From Aliarcobacter cibarius (GTDB taxonomy: Bacteria; Campylobacterota; Campylobacteria; Campylobacterales; Arcobacteraceae): a stretch of DNA of 64,000 bases. The stretch is taken from contig NZ_CP054051.1 of assembly GCF_013372265.1 (NCBI RefSeq), positions 62,001 through 126,000 on the forward strand, written 5' to 3'. The translations under genes were made by a program, and so were the position numbers. The notes below the pieces were generated by a model. The model did not search any database and was not told the origin of the DNA. It saw only the letters and a list, made by a program, of their open reading frames with translations. Within the stretch, counting starts at the first letter, position 1. Every line of letters starts with the position of its first letter. Shown here in pieces: positions 28,572-37,866 of this stretch.

Positions 28572-29707
28572 TTACTCCCCTAGCAAATAATCTGAAAAGT
28601 CAACTAGCATATTGCACCTTTGGATGCTTGAAAAAGTTAGCAACTTTTTGAGGATTTTGCTGAAGTGATAACATATATTTTTCTGTGTTAGTACGCAGTT
28701 GTTTTTCTCACAGAGAGTGCAAACACAGGACTTGTTGGTAACTCATATTTATTTGCACTTTGTTTATAATCTTGATTTAGATATTCATCTGGATTATAAT
28801 CAGGTGAATAAGCTGGAAGATAAAATAGTTTTATTTTATCTTTGTTTTCTTCTTCCCAAACTTTTACAAGCTTTGCATGATGAACTCTTAGGTTATCTAC
28901 AATTAAAAATACTTTTTTACCATTATTTGAGTCAATAACTTTTTTACAAAATTCTATAAAGCTATCAATCTTTATAGATTCATCATATAGGCTAAACATA
29001 GATTTACCAGTATTTGTAATAGCAGAAATCATATTTATTTTAAATCTTTTAGCAGAATGTTCTAATATGGGTTTATTATGTGTTCCTATTGGTGCATACC
29101 CTTTAAGATTATTTGCTAAATTTTGACAAGCTGTCTCATCACACCACCATATATCTGCATTATCTTTTTTAGCTTCTTTTTTTATTTTTGGATATTCCTC
29201 TTCTAACCAAGCCTTTGTTGCTTTATCTTTTCGTTCATATGCTCGTTTGATTGGCTTTTTTGAAGTAAATTTCCATTTAGCCAAATAATATCCAACTGTT
29301 GATATTGGCATATCAATATCTATCTCGTATTTAATAAGTGTCTGCACTGCCTCTCTCGTCCAAAGTGCAAATTTAAATTTTAACTGTTGTGGTGTTGTAT
29401 CTATTAGCTTCTTTATTATGAAAGCTTCCTGTTCATCTGATAGTTTTTTACCAACATTTTTTGGTCTTCCCGCATTTTTTACTTTAAAAATATTTGAACC
29501 ATCTTTTTTATATTGAGAATAATATGATGAAATTGTTTGAGCTGATATCCCAACAATCTCTGCTACCTCTTTATTTGCTATTCCTTTTTCTCTAAGTTTT
29601 ATAGCTATTCTTCTCTTTTCAGACAACTCTCTGGGTGATAATTTTCTTGCATCTATTTTTTCCATATAAAATTATACTATAATTCAGATTATTTATTGGT
29701 GAAGTAA
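28572..29707 (-). mobile_element. IS630-family element, full length but transposase frameshifted
   Basis: The ends TTACTCCCCTAGCAAATAAT (left) and the complement of TTACTTCACCAATAAATAAT (right) form imperfect inverted repeats. TA dinucleotides flank both sides (28570-28571, 29708-29709), as expected for IS630. It holds one transposase gene with a small insertion near its end. A related shorter copy in the same orientation lies at 32703-33543. Confidence 0.8.
28600..29665 (-). pseudogene. IS630-family transposase, frameshifted near the C-terminus
   Basis: The protein begins with helix-turn-helix domains (GIANKEVAEIVGISAQTISS). It continues with the DDE core: IWWCDETACQN (first Asp), FLIVDNLRVHHAK (second Asp), and LPAYSPDYNPDEYLNQD (Glu). 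After ...KYELPT the frame diverges from the sister copy (…TQKELRNNTEKYMLS) and stops at 28688. The original frame is recovered at LRTNTEKYMLSLQQNP and ends at 28600. The difference is a short out-of-frame insertion around 28693-28720. All catalytic residues precede the damage, so residual activity cannot be excluded. Confidence 0.75.
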
Positions 29708-29894
29708 TAAAAAATTAAGAAGATGTAAGTAGATATAATATTTATCAAAAGAACAAAGAACAATCCAAATGAATAAACTTTTTTTGATAATTTGCCTGTG
29801 AGCTGGAGTGATAAACTATCATATAATAGACAAATAAATGTCTTTTTACACAGTTAAAATAATAGTAAGATTAAAATTTATGAGGAAACATAAA

Positions 29895-30224
29895 ATGAAA
29901 ATGTATTTAGATGATATAAGAGAACCAAAAGATAGCTATGATGTGATTGCTAGAAGTTATGAAGAAGCTGTTATGTTTGTGCAAAAAAATGGTATTCCAT
30001 CTTATATTTCTTTTGATCATGATTTAGGTTGTGAGGATACTGGAGAAATTTTAAAAAGTGGTTATGATTTTGCTAAATGGCTAGTTGATATGGATATTGA
30101 AAATATCTATAAATTTCCAGATAATTTCTCTTTTAATATTCATAGTGCAAATCCTATTGGAAGAAATAATATCAATTCTATTTTAAATAACTATCTGAAA
30201 TTCAAAGTTAGATATAAAGAGTAA
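29895..30224 (+). CDS. Cyclic-phosphate processing receiver-like domain protein
   Basis: I place the start at 29895 (MKMYLDDIREPKD), with GAGGA 8 nt upstream; the 22 residues before it look non-coding. 109 residues make one receiver-like alpha/beta domain: LDDIREP near the start, ARSYEEAVMFVQKNG, then ISFDHDLGCEDTGE with the DHDLG signature near residue 44, and HSANPIGRNNI near the end. This matches the family named cyclic-phosphate processing receiver (cREC), proposed from comparative genomics to act on cyclic phosphate ends in RNA repair or conflict systems. It stands alone between IS630 copies. Confidence 0.7.
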   Translation: MKMYLDDIREPKDSYDVIARSYEEAVMFVQKNGIPSYISFDHDLGCEDTGEILKSGYDFAKWLVDMDIENIYKFPDNFSFNIHSANPIGRNNINSILNNYLKFKVRYKE

Positions 30225-30320
30225 TTTTAAAACTAAATTATAATGCACTTCGAAAATAGGGAAAAAGCTATAAGAGTAAGTTTAGATGATCTATAATCTC
30301 TTGAATTCAAAGATTTTAAT

Positions 30321-30812
30321 TTAACTTGAAAATAGTGGAAAACATCTGCTATTTTCTCTATTATTTTTTGAATTTTTTGCTAAAATCTCAATATCATATG
30401 AGCCATCATAAAATGTTAAAACTATTTCATTTTTAGGGTTTAGATTTTCATTAGCCCAAATTATAAGCTCTTCTAGATGATTTTTCCAAATTTCTTCTTT
30501 GGTTTTAAAATATAATTTTTCTATATATAAATTACAAAAAAATCCCTTTTTATCTTTTTTTATAACAGTTGTTAAATCTAGAGGATTTGAAAAGTAAAAT
30601 TGATTTTCATATGTTAATACAATATACAGATCAAATTTATAATCTGCATCTGCACTAATATCAATTGCAATATTAGGAATTGAACAAAATTTTAATTTGT
30701 AATTTCCATGAGATTTTAGATCTCTTACTAAATAGGGTTTACAGTTAAATTCATCGTAGTGTGAAATCAACCACCTTTTTATAAATTTTATAAAATCATT
30801 AGTTTTTTTCAT
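30321..30812 (-). CDS. Conserved-looking protein of unknown function
   Basis: 163 residues from the ATG at 30812 (TTGGAG 6 nt upstream; the TTG at 30824 lies in that ribosome site and is not the start). Soluble, with alternating beta-like stretches (YKLKFCSIPNIAIDISADA, FDLYIVLTYENQFYF) and an IWKNHLEELIIWANENL helix. No signal or membrane segment. The start overlaps the 3' end of another minus-strand frame (stop at 30799), so it was once the second gene of an operon. I do not recognise the family; its place beside HipBA and between IS630 copies suggests accessory DNA. Confidence 0.55.
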   Translation of the reverse strand: MKKTNDFIKFIKRWLISHYDEFNCKPYLVRDLKSHGNYKLKFCSIPNIAIDISADADYKFDLYIVLTYENQFYFSNPLDLTTVIKKDKKGFFCNLYIEKLYFKTKEEIWKNHLEELIIWANENLNPKNEIVLTFYDGSYDIEILAKNSKNNRENSRCFPLFSS

Positions 30813-30938
30813 CGATAACTCCAAGTAGCTTTAAACAATTTTGAGCTGAAATTACATTTGAATCATCTTCAATAATTGCATAATCAGTTTCATCTAAATC
30901 AACACTCACTTCAACATATTCAAAAAGATAAGTTTGAT
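30799..30938 (-). pseudogene. 5'-truncated gene end, unknown
   Basis: A coding-like frame reads FDQTYLFEYVEVSVDLDETD, then YAIIEDDSNVISAQNCLKLL and GVIDEKN-stop (30799). Its upstream part is missing: in-frame stops appear beyond 30938, and plus-strand coding-like sequence takes over. It overlaps the start of the gene at 30812 by 14 nt, an operon-like junction. Probably the leftover C-terminus of a lost partner gene. Confidence 0.35.
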
Positions 30939-31184
30939 CAAATAGTTAAAACTATTAAATATTTAAATCCAATAAAATTTAAAAAAGAACTATCAGTTGA
31001 TTTTTTGGAAGAATATAAACTCAAACAATCAAGATGTCCTAATAATTCTAGAAAAAAGATTTATAAGAAAATTGTAAATTCAAAAGATAGAAGAATAAAA
31101 AGAAATTACCTAAAAAATTTTGAATTTGACAAAGAGATTACTACACATAAACTTTCTAAATCTATTTTGTGGGAGATTATATAA
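30905..31184 (+). pseudogene. 5'-truncated gene end, unknown, Lys/Arg-rich
   Basis: The plus-strand frame KDKFDQIVKTIKYLNPIKFK continues with KELSVDFLEEYKLKQS and ends KLSKSILWEII-stop at 31184. It lacks a good start codon or ribosome site; the only upstream start is a TTG at 30876 inside the opposing fragment. It is therefore probably the 3' remnant of a lost gene, butted against the minus-strand fragment. Confidence 0.35.
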
Positions 31185-31196
31185 GCATTAAAATAT

Positions 31197-31219
31197 AAAT
31201 GAAGCATAATTCATATTTA
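31197..31219. promoter_or_regulatory. Imperfect palindrome upstream of hipB, possible operator
   Basis: AAATGAA-GCATAA-TTCATATTT is an almost symmetric 22-nt site about 52 bp before the hipB start. HipB-type antitoxins repress their own operon through palindromes of this sort (family knowledge), so it is a candidate site; weak by itself. Confidence 0.3.
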
Positions 31220-31270
31220 AGTATAAAACTAATAATATATGAAATATATTTCTTATTTTAGGAGCAAAAA

Positions 31271-31525
31271 ATGACTCTATTTGATTTGGGAAAAGAGATA
31301 AAAAGTTTACGAAAAGAGAAAAACTGGTCTCAAGATGATTTAGAAAAATATTCAGGTATCACAAAAAGAACAATCTCAAAAATAGAAAATGGCTTTATAG
31401 ATGAAGTTGGAATTAAAAAAGTTGAAAATATTTTGGATTTACTTGGAGTTGAATTTGCCCTTAGACCAAAAGGAAGACCAAAAACTCTTGAAGAGTTACA
31501 AGAGGAGCTAGAACATGCAAAATAA
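31271..31525 (+). CDS. hipB: HipB-like antitoxin (XRE helix-turn-helix)
   Basis: 84 residues; AGGAG 6 nt before the ATG. The XRE/Cro domain spans about 5-65: LRKEKNWSQDDLEKYSG followed by the recognition helix ITKRTISKIENG. The tail RPKGRPKTLEELQEELEHAK is charged and helical. It overlaps the hipA start by 11 nt (ATGCAAAATAA), the usual antitoxin-first arrangement with coupled translation. By family it binds HipA and represses the operon. HipB-like naming rests on the partner gene. Confidence 0.8.
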   Translation: MTLFDLGKEIKSLRKEKNWSQDDLEKYSGITKRTISKIENGFIDEVGIKKVENILDLLGVEFALRPKGRPKTLEELQEELEHAK

Positions 31526-32675
31526 CTCTAAAAATGGTTTGAAAGTTTTTGTAAATAAAAATATTACAGGGGCTTTAAATTTTGAAAATGATACATATAT
31601 TTTTAATTATAAAGATGATGCAAAAGATATTGTAAGCCTTACAATGCCAATAAGAAGTGCTAGCTGGAATAGTAAAAAACTTCATCCAATATTTCAAATG
31701 AATATGCCAGAAGGTGCTTTAAAAGAGACTATTAAAAATCACTTCTCAAAAATAGAGACTATGACTGATATAAATATGTTAAAACTAATTGGTCCATATA
31801 TGCTAGGTCGTGTTAAATTTGAAGAGATTAAAGATGTACAAGATAATCTAAATTTAGATGATATTTTAAACTCTTCAAAACAAAATTTATTTGATGAACT
31901 TCTTCTTAAATTTGCTATAAAATCTGGAATTTCAGGTGTTCAGCCAAAGTTACTTTTAAAAGCTTTTGATAAAACAACAATAAAATTTGAAAATTATATA
32001 GTTAAATCATGGGAAAATAATTACCCAAATTTAGCTTTAAATGAATATTTTTGTATGAAAGCTTGCTCTTATGCAAAACTTCCAACTCCAGAGTTTTATA
32101 TAAGTGATGATTTTAAAATGTTTGTTATGAAAAGATTTGATATTTTAGAAGATGGAACATATCTTGGATTTGAGGATATGTGTGTATTAACTGCAAGAGG
32201 AGTTGAAAATAAATATGATGGAAGCTATGAAGAGTGTGCTAGAGTTATAAAAGATATAATAAGCCCCCAATATAAAAAAGAGTCTCTAAAAATATTTTTT
32301 AAATCTTTAGTTATGAATCATTTTCTTAAAAATGGTGATGCTCATTTAAAAAATTATGGGATTTTATATAAAAATGATTTTAATAATTCATTTTTAGCTC
32401 CAATTTATGATGTTATAACTACAAAAGTTTATATTAAAAATGATATTCCAGCTTTAAGACTTAGTGATGGAAAACTTTGGTGGAAAGAAAAAACTTATAA
32501 AAACTTTGCAAAGCTTAGTTGTAATCTTACAAATGTTGAGTATGAAACTATAATAGATGAGTGCATTGAAGCAATAAGATTAACAAAAAATGAAATACTA
32601 GAGTTTATGAAAAAATATCCAAAGCAGAAGATTTTTTTAGATAGTTTGATTGAGTGTTGGAGTGAAAATTTATAA
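31515..32675 (+). CDS. hipA: HipA-family Ser/Thr kinase toxin
   Basis: 386 residues. The N-terminal HipA_N-like part (1-110; PIFQMNMPEGALKE) is followed by the kinase fold with SGISGVQPKLLL (phosphate-binding segment, about 140-150). YIVKSW follows, and catalytic NGDAHLKNYGIL contains Asp275, His277 and Asn280. IYDVITT near residue 298 holds the metal-binding Asp. E. coli HipA is 440 residues and phosphorylates glutamyl-tRNA synthetase, slowing growth; the target here is unknown. All key residues are present, so it is probably functional. The module lies between two IS630 copies. Confidence 0.85.
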   Translation: MQNNSKNGLKVFVNKNITGALNFENDTYIFNYKDDAKDIVSLTMPIRSASWNSKKLHPIFQMNMPEGALKETIKNHFSKIETMTDINMLKLIGPYMLGRVKFEEIKDVQDNLNLDDILNSSKQNLFDELLLKFAIKSGISGVQPKLLLKAFDKTTIKFENYIVKSWENNYPNLALNEYFCMKACSYAKLPTPEFYISDDFKMFVMKRFDILEDGTYLGFEDMCVLTARGVENKYDGSYEECARVIKDIISPQYKKESLKIFFKSLVMNHFLKNGDAHLKNYGILYKNDFNNSFLAPIYDVITTKVYIKNDIPALRLSDGKLWWKEKTYKNFAKLSCNLTNVEYETIIDECIEAIRLTKNEILEFMKKYPKQKIFLDSLIECWSENL

Positions 32676-32702
32676 TAAAGCAGACAAAAACTTTTTCAAT
32701 TA

Positions 32703-33543
32703 TTACTCCCCTAACTAAATACCCAAAAATCAACCAGCATACTGAACCTTTGGATGTTTAAAAAAGTTAGCTACTTTTTGTGGATTATTTTGAATTGACA
32801 GCATATATTTTTCAGTATTATTTCTTAGTTCTTTTTGTGTTGTTGGCAATTCATATTTATTAGCACTTTGTTTATAATCTTGATTTAGATATTCATCTGG
32901 ATTATAATCAGGTGAATAAGCTGGAAGATAAAATAGTTTTATTTTATCTTTATTCTCTTCTTCCCATGCTTTTACTATCTTTGCATGATGAACTCTTAGG
33001 TTATCTACAATTAAAAATACTTTTTTACCACTATTTGAATCGATAACTTTTTTACAAAATTCTATAAAACTATCAATCTTTATAGATTCATCATATAGAC
33101 TAAACATAGATTTGCCTGTATTTGTTATTGCACTAATCATATTTATCTTAAATTTTTTTGCAGTATGTTCTAATACTGGTTTATTATATGTACCAATAGG
33201 AGCATATCCTTTAAGATTATTTGCTAGATTTTGACAAGCTGTCTCATCACACCACCATCGCTAGTTAATCTTTTTTTATCACCAATTTTTCTACCTCTTT
33301 GACCAATTTCAATCCCTCTTTTCCCATCTTTTAAATATCTACTTCTCCAGATTGATACTGTACCAGGATTAACTCCTACTATTTGAGCAACTTCAGAATT
33401 TTTCATTCCCTTGTCACGCAACCTCATTGCTAAGATTCTTTTTTCTTTTTGAGCATCTGTACTTAATTTTCTTGCATCTATTTTTTCTATTTCCATACAG
33501 AATTATAGCTAAATTTATATTAAGTATTTATTCGGTGGAGTAA
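32703..33543 (-). mobile_element. IS630-family element with internal deletion
   Basis: Ends TTACTCCCCTAACTAAATAC and the complement of TTACTCCACCGAATAAATAC, flanked by TA (32701-32702 and 33544-33545). At 841 bp it is shorter than the relative at 28572-29707, owing to a loss in the middle of the transposase gene. It has the same orientation as that copy, so the two bracket the cREC-HipBA segment as direct repeats. Confidence 0.8.
32730..33496 (-). pseudogene. IS630-family transposase, internally deleted
   Basis: The N-terminal part (33496 down to about 33260) has helix-turn-helix motifs (MKNSEVAQIVGVNPGTVSIW) and breaks off after GDKKRLTS. The sequence resumes out of frame at WWCDETACQN and continues to ...KHPKVQYAG (stop 32730), including VDNLRVHHAK and PAYSPDYNPDEYLNQD. 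About 90 residues of linker are lost and the frame is shifted, so no full enzyme is made. The N-terminus differs clearly from the other copy. Confidence 0.8.
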
Positions 33544-33727
33544 TAGTATTTTATTAATGAACCTTATAACTTTAATACAACTATTTTTAAGCTCTAAGTT
33601 CAGTCTTTAATCTTTCTTGAATTAAACTTTTTTAAAATTTAACTGCCCAGTTTAGCACTTTAACAACAATTTTTTTAGTGCTTGATTACCCTAATTATGC
33701 CCCATTTTGTTAATTAATGATTAACTA

Positions 33728-33741
33728 TTGATCAAAATCAA
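33728..33741. promoter_or_regulatory. Perfect FNR/CRP-type box upstream of the PAS-chemoreceptor pair
   Basis: TTGATCAAAATCAA fits the FNR consensus TTGAT-N4-ATCAA exactly. It lies 56 bp upstream of the PAS gene start. A TTGACT/TATACA pair follows (33759-33764 and 33780-33785, short 15-bp spacing). The site could place the two genes under oxygen or redox control. Confidence 0.5.
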
Positions 33742-33796
33742 ATATTTATTTATCTTATTTGACTAAAATCCCAAAAAATTATACAGGAAGTTTAAG

Positions 33797-34183
33797 TTGG
33801 GGAAAAAAGAGATTATGTTAAGCCTTGAATCTTTTTTGTTATCTGAGACAGATGAAAAAGGATTTATAAGATACGCAAATGATGAGTTTTGTGAAATTTC
33901 TGGTTTTAGTTTAGAAGAATTAATTGGAAAACCACATAATATAGTTAGAAGTCCTGATATGCCAAAAGCTGCATTTGAAGATTTATGGAAAACAGTTAAA
34001 AGTGGTAAACCCTGGAAAGGATTTGTAAAAAATAATACAAAATCAGGGGATTATTATTGGGTTTTTGCAACAGTTTTTCCCTTTAATTCATGTGATGGTT
34101 CAAAAGGATATCTTTCTTGTAGAAGAGCAGCTTCAAGAAGTGAAATAGAAAAATATGAAAATATTTATAAAAATATGAGATAG
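33797..34183 (+). CDS. PAS-domain protein (Aer-like sensor module)
   Basis: 128 residues from a TTG at 33797 (AGGAAG 6 nt upstream). It is essentially one PAS domain: [20 protein letters not shown], then [20 protein letters not shown] and [19 protein letters not shown]. The HN(I/L)VRSPDMP signature is typical of Aer-type PAS domains that bind FAD or heme in energy taxis. No membrane or signalling domain of its own. It ends 11 bp before the chemoreceptor gene, so the PAS sensor probably works with that receptor as a split Aer (inference). Confidence 0.8.
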   Translation: MGKKEIMLSLESFLLSETDEKGFIRYANDEFCEISGFSLEELIGKPHNIVRSPDMPKAAFEDLWKTVKSGKPWKGFVKNNTKSGDYYWVFATVFPFNSCDGSKGYLSCRRAASRSEIEKYENIYKNMR

Positions 34184-34194
34184 AAAGAGAACTT

Positions 34195-36438
34195 ATGGGA
34201 ATAATACAATTTTTAAAAACAATGTCAATTAAAAATAAAATAAGATTAATAAGCATATTACCTTTGGTATTCGTAGTTATTTTATCTTTTTATATTAATA
34301 TTAATATTTATCAAAAAGTATCTCAATTAAAAGATATGAAAGAGTTAACAAATCTAAATATTAAAATATCTTCTTTGTTGCATGAAACACAAAAAGAAAG
34401 AGGATTGAGTGCTAGTTTTATTGTAAGTAATGATATAAAATTCAAAGAATCTTTAGAAACACAAAGAAAGCTTACAGATGAAAATTTAAAAGAATTTACT
34501 AAAACGATTGAAAACCTAAATACTACTTCTTATCCAAAAAATTCAGAAATCTTAATTACTAATGTTTTAAAAGAGATAACAAATCTTCAAAAAATTAGAA
34601 GGGATGTTAATGATTTAAAAATTGAAACTAGTAAAGTTTTTAATTTTTATACAAATATAAATTCAATGCTTTTAGATTTTATAGCACTTACTACTACTAA
34701 AGTTGAAAGGGAAGAAGATACAAGAGCACTTATAGCATATTATAATTTTCTAATGGCAAAAGAGCGAACAGGAATTGAAAGAGCTATTGGTTCAAATACT
34801 TTTGCAGCTAAAAAATTTTCATCAGGAATGTATGAAAAATATACTGGTTTAGTATATGAACAACAAATGTTTATTGAGGGATTTTTAAAATATGTTAGTG
34901 AAAAAAATAAAATTTTTTATAAAGAAAAAATTAATCAACCAGTAATAAATGAAGTAAAAGATATGAGTAAAAATTTATTATCTTATGGTGAAAACAGGGA
35001 TGTTAATTTTGAAACAGATCCTACTATTTGGTTTAGTAAAATGACAGAAAAAATTAATATTTTAAGACAAATTGAAGATCATATTTCTACAGATATGATT
35101 GAAAGTATTGAAGCATATTCATCTAATCAAACTAATTTCATGTATTTTTTAGTTTTAGTTAGTATTTTTTTAATTATTATTATAGTTAATTTAGTAATCT
35201 TTTTTAATTCTAATATTAGTAAAGCTATAAGTAAAATATATACTGGAATTGAACAATTCATGAAATATTTAAATAGAGAAATTAATGAGTTAGAATATAT
35301 AGACTTTGATGCAAGGGGAGAATTAGGAAAACTTGCTACAATGATTAATCTTAATATCGATAGAATAAATGGTGATTTAGAAAAAGATTTACTGTGTGTT
35401 GGTGAAGCAACTATTACATTAGATAAATTTGAAAAAGGTTATTACTCTTGTAGAGTAAATTCAAAAGCAGCTAATCCACAAGTTCAAACTCTAGCAAAAA
35501 CAATTAATAGAATGCTAAATACTCAACAAAAAATTAATAAAGATATCTTAAAAGTTTTGAGTGAATATTCAAACTATAATTATACAAATATTATAAATAG
35601 TCAAAATATTTATGGTGAACTAAAAGAGTTAGTAGATGGAATAAATCATTTAGGTGAAGCAATTACATCTATGTTAGTAGAAAATAAAGATAATGCTATT
35701 ATTCTTCAAAATGGATCTGTGCAATTATCAAAAAATGTAAATCAACTAAACAAAGCTTCAAATGAAGCTGCAGCAAGATTAGAAGAAACAGCTGCAGCTG
35801 TTGAAGAAATAACAAGTAACATAATTCAAAGTACACATAATGTTTCAATGATGGCTAAAAATGCCAATGAACTAAATGAATCTGTAATTGATGGAGAAAA
35901 ATTAGCTGAACAAACTGTAAGCTCAATGGAAGAAATTAATACTCAAGTGAATTTAATTAATGATGCAATAAGTATTATTGATCAAATAGCATTCCAAACA
36001 AATATACTTTCACTAAATGCAGCAGTTGAAGCAGCAACAGCTGGAGAAGCTGGAAAAGGATTTGCTGTTGTTGCTCAAGAGGTACGAAATCTGGCAAGTA
36101 GAAGTGCTGAAGCTGCTCATGATATTAAAAATTTAGTTTCTAATGCAACTTTAAAAGCTAATGAGGGTAAAAAAATAGCTGCTACTATGATAGATGGTTA
36201 TCACAATATAAGTCAAAATATAAGTAATACAATTAATCTTATAAAAGATGTTTCAAGTGGTGCAAATGAACAAAAAGTTGCTATGGAGCAAATAAGTGAT
36301 GCAATAAATAGTTTAGATAAGCAAACACAAGTTAATGCAAATATAGCAAATCAAACAAATGACATATCATCACAAACATCAGTTTTAGCAAATAATATTG
36401 TAATATCTGTAAATACAAAAGAATTTAGAGGAAAATAG
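34195..36438 (+). CDS. Methyl-accepting chemotaxis protein with NIT sensor domain
   Basis: 747 residues. Membrane segments at about 17-38 and 315-338 frame a periplasmic NIT (nitrate/nitrite-sensing) domain with the signature [13 protein letters not shown]. The cytoplasmic part has HAMP-like helices, then the signalling tip [20 protein letters not shown]. It transmits to CheA through CheW and controls swimming. It is co-transcribed with the PAS gene and placed behind an FNR-type box, which fits taxis toward nitrate or nitrite under low oxygen (inference). The C-terminus VNTKEFRGK resembles that of the receptor at 51567, which ends with extra residues. Confidence 0.87.
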   Translation: MGIIQFLKTMSIKNKIRLISILPLVFVVILSFYININIYQKVSQLKDMKELTNLNIKISSLLHETQKERGLSASFIVSNDIKFKESLETQRKLTDENLKEFTKTIENLNTTSYPKNSEILITNVLKEITNLQKIRRDVNDLKIETSKVFNFYTNINSMLLDFIALTTTKVEREEDTRALIAYYNFLMAKERTGIERAIGSNTFAAKKFSSGMYEKYTGLVYEQQMFIEGFLKYVSEKNKIFYKEKINQPVINEVKDMSKNLLSYGENRDVNFETDPTIWFSKMTEKINILRQIEDHISTDMIESIEAYSSNQTNFMYFLVLVSIFLIIIIVNLVIFFNSNISKAISKIYTGIEQFMKYLNREINELEYIDFDARGELGKLATMINLNIDRINGDLEKDLLCVGEATITLDKFEKGYYSCRVNSKAANPQVQTLAKTINRMLNTQQKINKDILKVLSEYSNYNYTNIINSQNIYGELKELVDGINHLGEAITSMLVENKDNAIILQNGSVQLSKNVNQLNKASNEAAARLEETAAAVEEITSNIIQSTHNVSMMAKNANELNESVIDGEKLAEQTVSSMEEINTQVNLINDAISIIDQIAFQTNILSLNAAVEAATAGEAGKGFAVVAQEVRNLASRSAEAAHDIKNLVSNATLKANEGKKIAATMIDGYHNISQNISNTINLIKDVSSGANEQKVAMEQISDAINSLDKQTQVNANIANQTNDISSQTSVLANNIVISVNTKEFRGK

Positions 36439-36534
36439 ATTCTCTCTAGCCTATAAAAGCTGGAAGTTTTATATTAAAATTAATATTTTTTACAGAAATA
36501 TAAATAAATATTTCTTCTCAGCTTTTAGTAATTT

Positions 36535-36557
36535 TGACATAGTTATTTTCTATGTCA
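36535..36557. terminator. 8-bp hairpin between convergent genes (possible terminator)
   Basis: TGACATAG (36535-36542) and CTATGTCA (36550-36557) are exact complements with a 7-nt loop. It lies between the chemoreceptor and the convergent small gene at 36610. No clear T-run follows on either strand, so termination is only a guess. Confidence 0.3.
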
Positions 36558-36609
36558 TAATAAGATATTGATAGAATAACATCTTGTGGTTATTTTACTT
36601 TCCTATTAT

Positions 36610-36768
36610 TTAATACATTGCAAATGGATTTTTTGGTTTTAAATAATATTTTGAAAGATTAATACATAATCCAGCTTTTGAAGAAGCATCTTCTAAAGAT
36701 TCTCCATTTTTTATAAGTCTTAATAAAACTGATTGTTTTATTGATAAATTTATTTTTGTTATTGACAT
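36610..36768 (-). CDS. Small HTH-like protein (52 aa)
   Basis: The frame from ATG 36768 reads MSITKINLSIKQSVLLRLIK, NGESLEDASSKAGLCINLSK and ends YYLKPKNPFAMY-stop. The middle (LIKNGESLEDASSKAGLCIN) looks like a helix-turn-helix. There is AAAGAGA just upstream. The composition is coding-like and its length is below most gene finders' cut-offs. Function unknown. Confidence 0.5.
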   Translation of the reverse strand: MSITKINLSIKQSVLLRLIKNGESLEDASSKAGLCINLSKYYLKPKNPFAMY

Positions 36769-36905
36769 TTTTCTCTTTTATAATTTTTTTGATTTTTAAA
36801 TATTTTATATTTTTTGATTATTGTTTGTTGTAGTTATACTAGTTTTTAGATGAATGCAATTTTTCCAAACTAAATAGTTTGGAAAAATTCTGATTTTTAA
36901 AAAAG

Positions 36906-37124
36906 TTATATTGCTCTAACGTTTTTTGCTTGAGGACCTTTTTCATTTCTTCCAATTTCGAAAGATACTCTTTGACCTTCATCTAAAGATACTCTTCCAT
37001 ATCCTGAACTTTGAATTTCACTGTGGTGAATGAAGAATTCATCATTTCCATTTTCTATTTGGATAAATCCAAAACCTTTTTCTGAGTTGAACCATTTTAC
37101 TGTTCCAATATTTTGATCTGCCAT
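36906..37124 (-). CDS. Cold-shock protein (CspA family)
   Basis: 72 residues, a single OB-fold cold-shock domain. RNA-binding motifs KGFGFI (16-21) and EFFIHHS (29-35) are intact, as is [11 protein letters not shown] at the start. It is expected to bind single-stranded RNA/DNA and melt RNA structure, as CspA does. AAGGAAATGC (AAGGA 5 nt before ATG) is the ribosome site. A long AT-rich leader upstream (beyond 37125) could hold a temperature-responsive element, as in other csp genes, but no element was recognised. Confidence 0.93.
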   Translation of the reverse strand: MADQNIGTVKWFNSEKGFGFIQIENGNDEFFIHHSEIQSSGYGRVSLDEGQRVSFEIGRNEKGPQAKNVRAI

Positions 37125-37533
37125 AGCATTTCCTTAAATTAATTTTTACTTTAAAAGTAATATATAAAGGTTAAATGAGTTTTAATTTGTATTAAGTAAG
37201 TTCGTATCAATTTTTGTAGTTATTAATAAAAGCAAACGAAAGATGTAGTCGAAAACCCTAAATCATCTTTAATATATGAATTCTAACTGAATAAAAATAT
37301 AAAAGCAAGCTTTTTTTAATTAATTTATAAATTATTGCTTATTTTATATGATTAAATAAATATTTACTAAACTTTCATACATTGAACTTAACTATTTTTT
37401 AGTGTAACCTCTATGAAATTGAATAATTTACTCTAATTTTTTTATTTCTCTTGATAATTTCTTATGATTATATAAAAAGTAACTGGATTAAAACTAATCT
37501 TTATTATTAAGTTTTGATTTTAAATAATAAGAT
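37125..37533. other. 409-bp intergenic region with one weak hairpin
   Basis: No coding-like frame was seen on either strand. It contains AAAGATG (37239-37245) pairing with CATCTTT (37264-37270) across an 18-nt loop. It must hold the cold-shock gene promoter and leader. Otherwise plain AT-rich sequence. Confidence 0.4.
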
Positions 37534-37710
37534 TTAATCTTCTTCTATATATTCAGCATTCATTAATTTTTCTATTTCCGTAGTAGAAATAAACCTTTGG
37601 TTATCAAAAATTTTAGGTAATTTGTCAATCTGTAGCTCATGCATTGCATACTCTTTCATTAGCATATTAGTATTGTACTTCTTTATTAAGTAATCTTCTA
37701 TCATTCCCAT
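37534..37710 (-). CDS. Small acidic protein (58 aa), unknown
   Basis: The frame from ATG 37710 reads MGMIEDYLIKKYNTNMLMKE, YAMHELQIDKLPKIFDNQRF, ISTTEIEKLMNAEYIEED-stop. AAGGTTG upstream can serve as the ribosome site. Soluble and helical, and the ending is acidic. It lies downstream of the MazF-type toxin pair in the same direction but 156 bp away. Size and charge resemble antitoxin-like proteins, yet nothing more is visible. Confidence 0.5.
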   Translation of the reverse strand: MGMIEDYLIKKYNTNMLMKEYAMHELQIDKLPKIFDNQRFISTTEIEKLMNAEYIEED

Positions 37711-37866
37711 TTATCAACCTTTTAAATTATATATAATAATCGTTAAAGAAGTAATCGAAGAAAGATTGCTACTAATTCATTTTTATTCTAAAAGTTTTAT
37801 TGATGTAATTGTATCTGAATATATTGATTACTGCTATTATTATATATCCTATAAGCATTAAACATC

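Noticed and set aside
31515-32675. HipA split into two short partners (HipS/HipT style)
   Set aside because: The gene is one full-length frame with both N-terminal and kinase parts, so it is a standard HipA.
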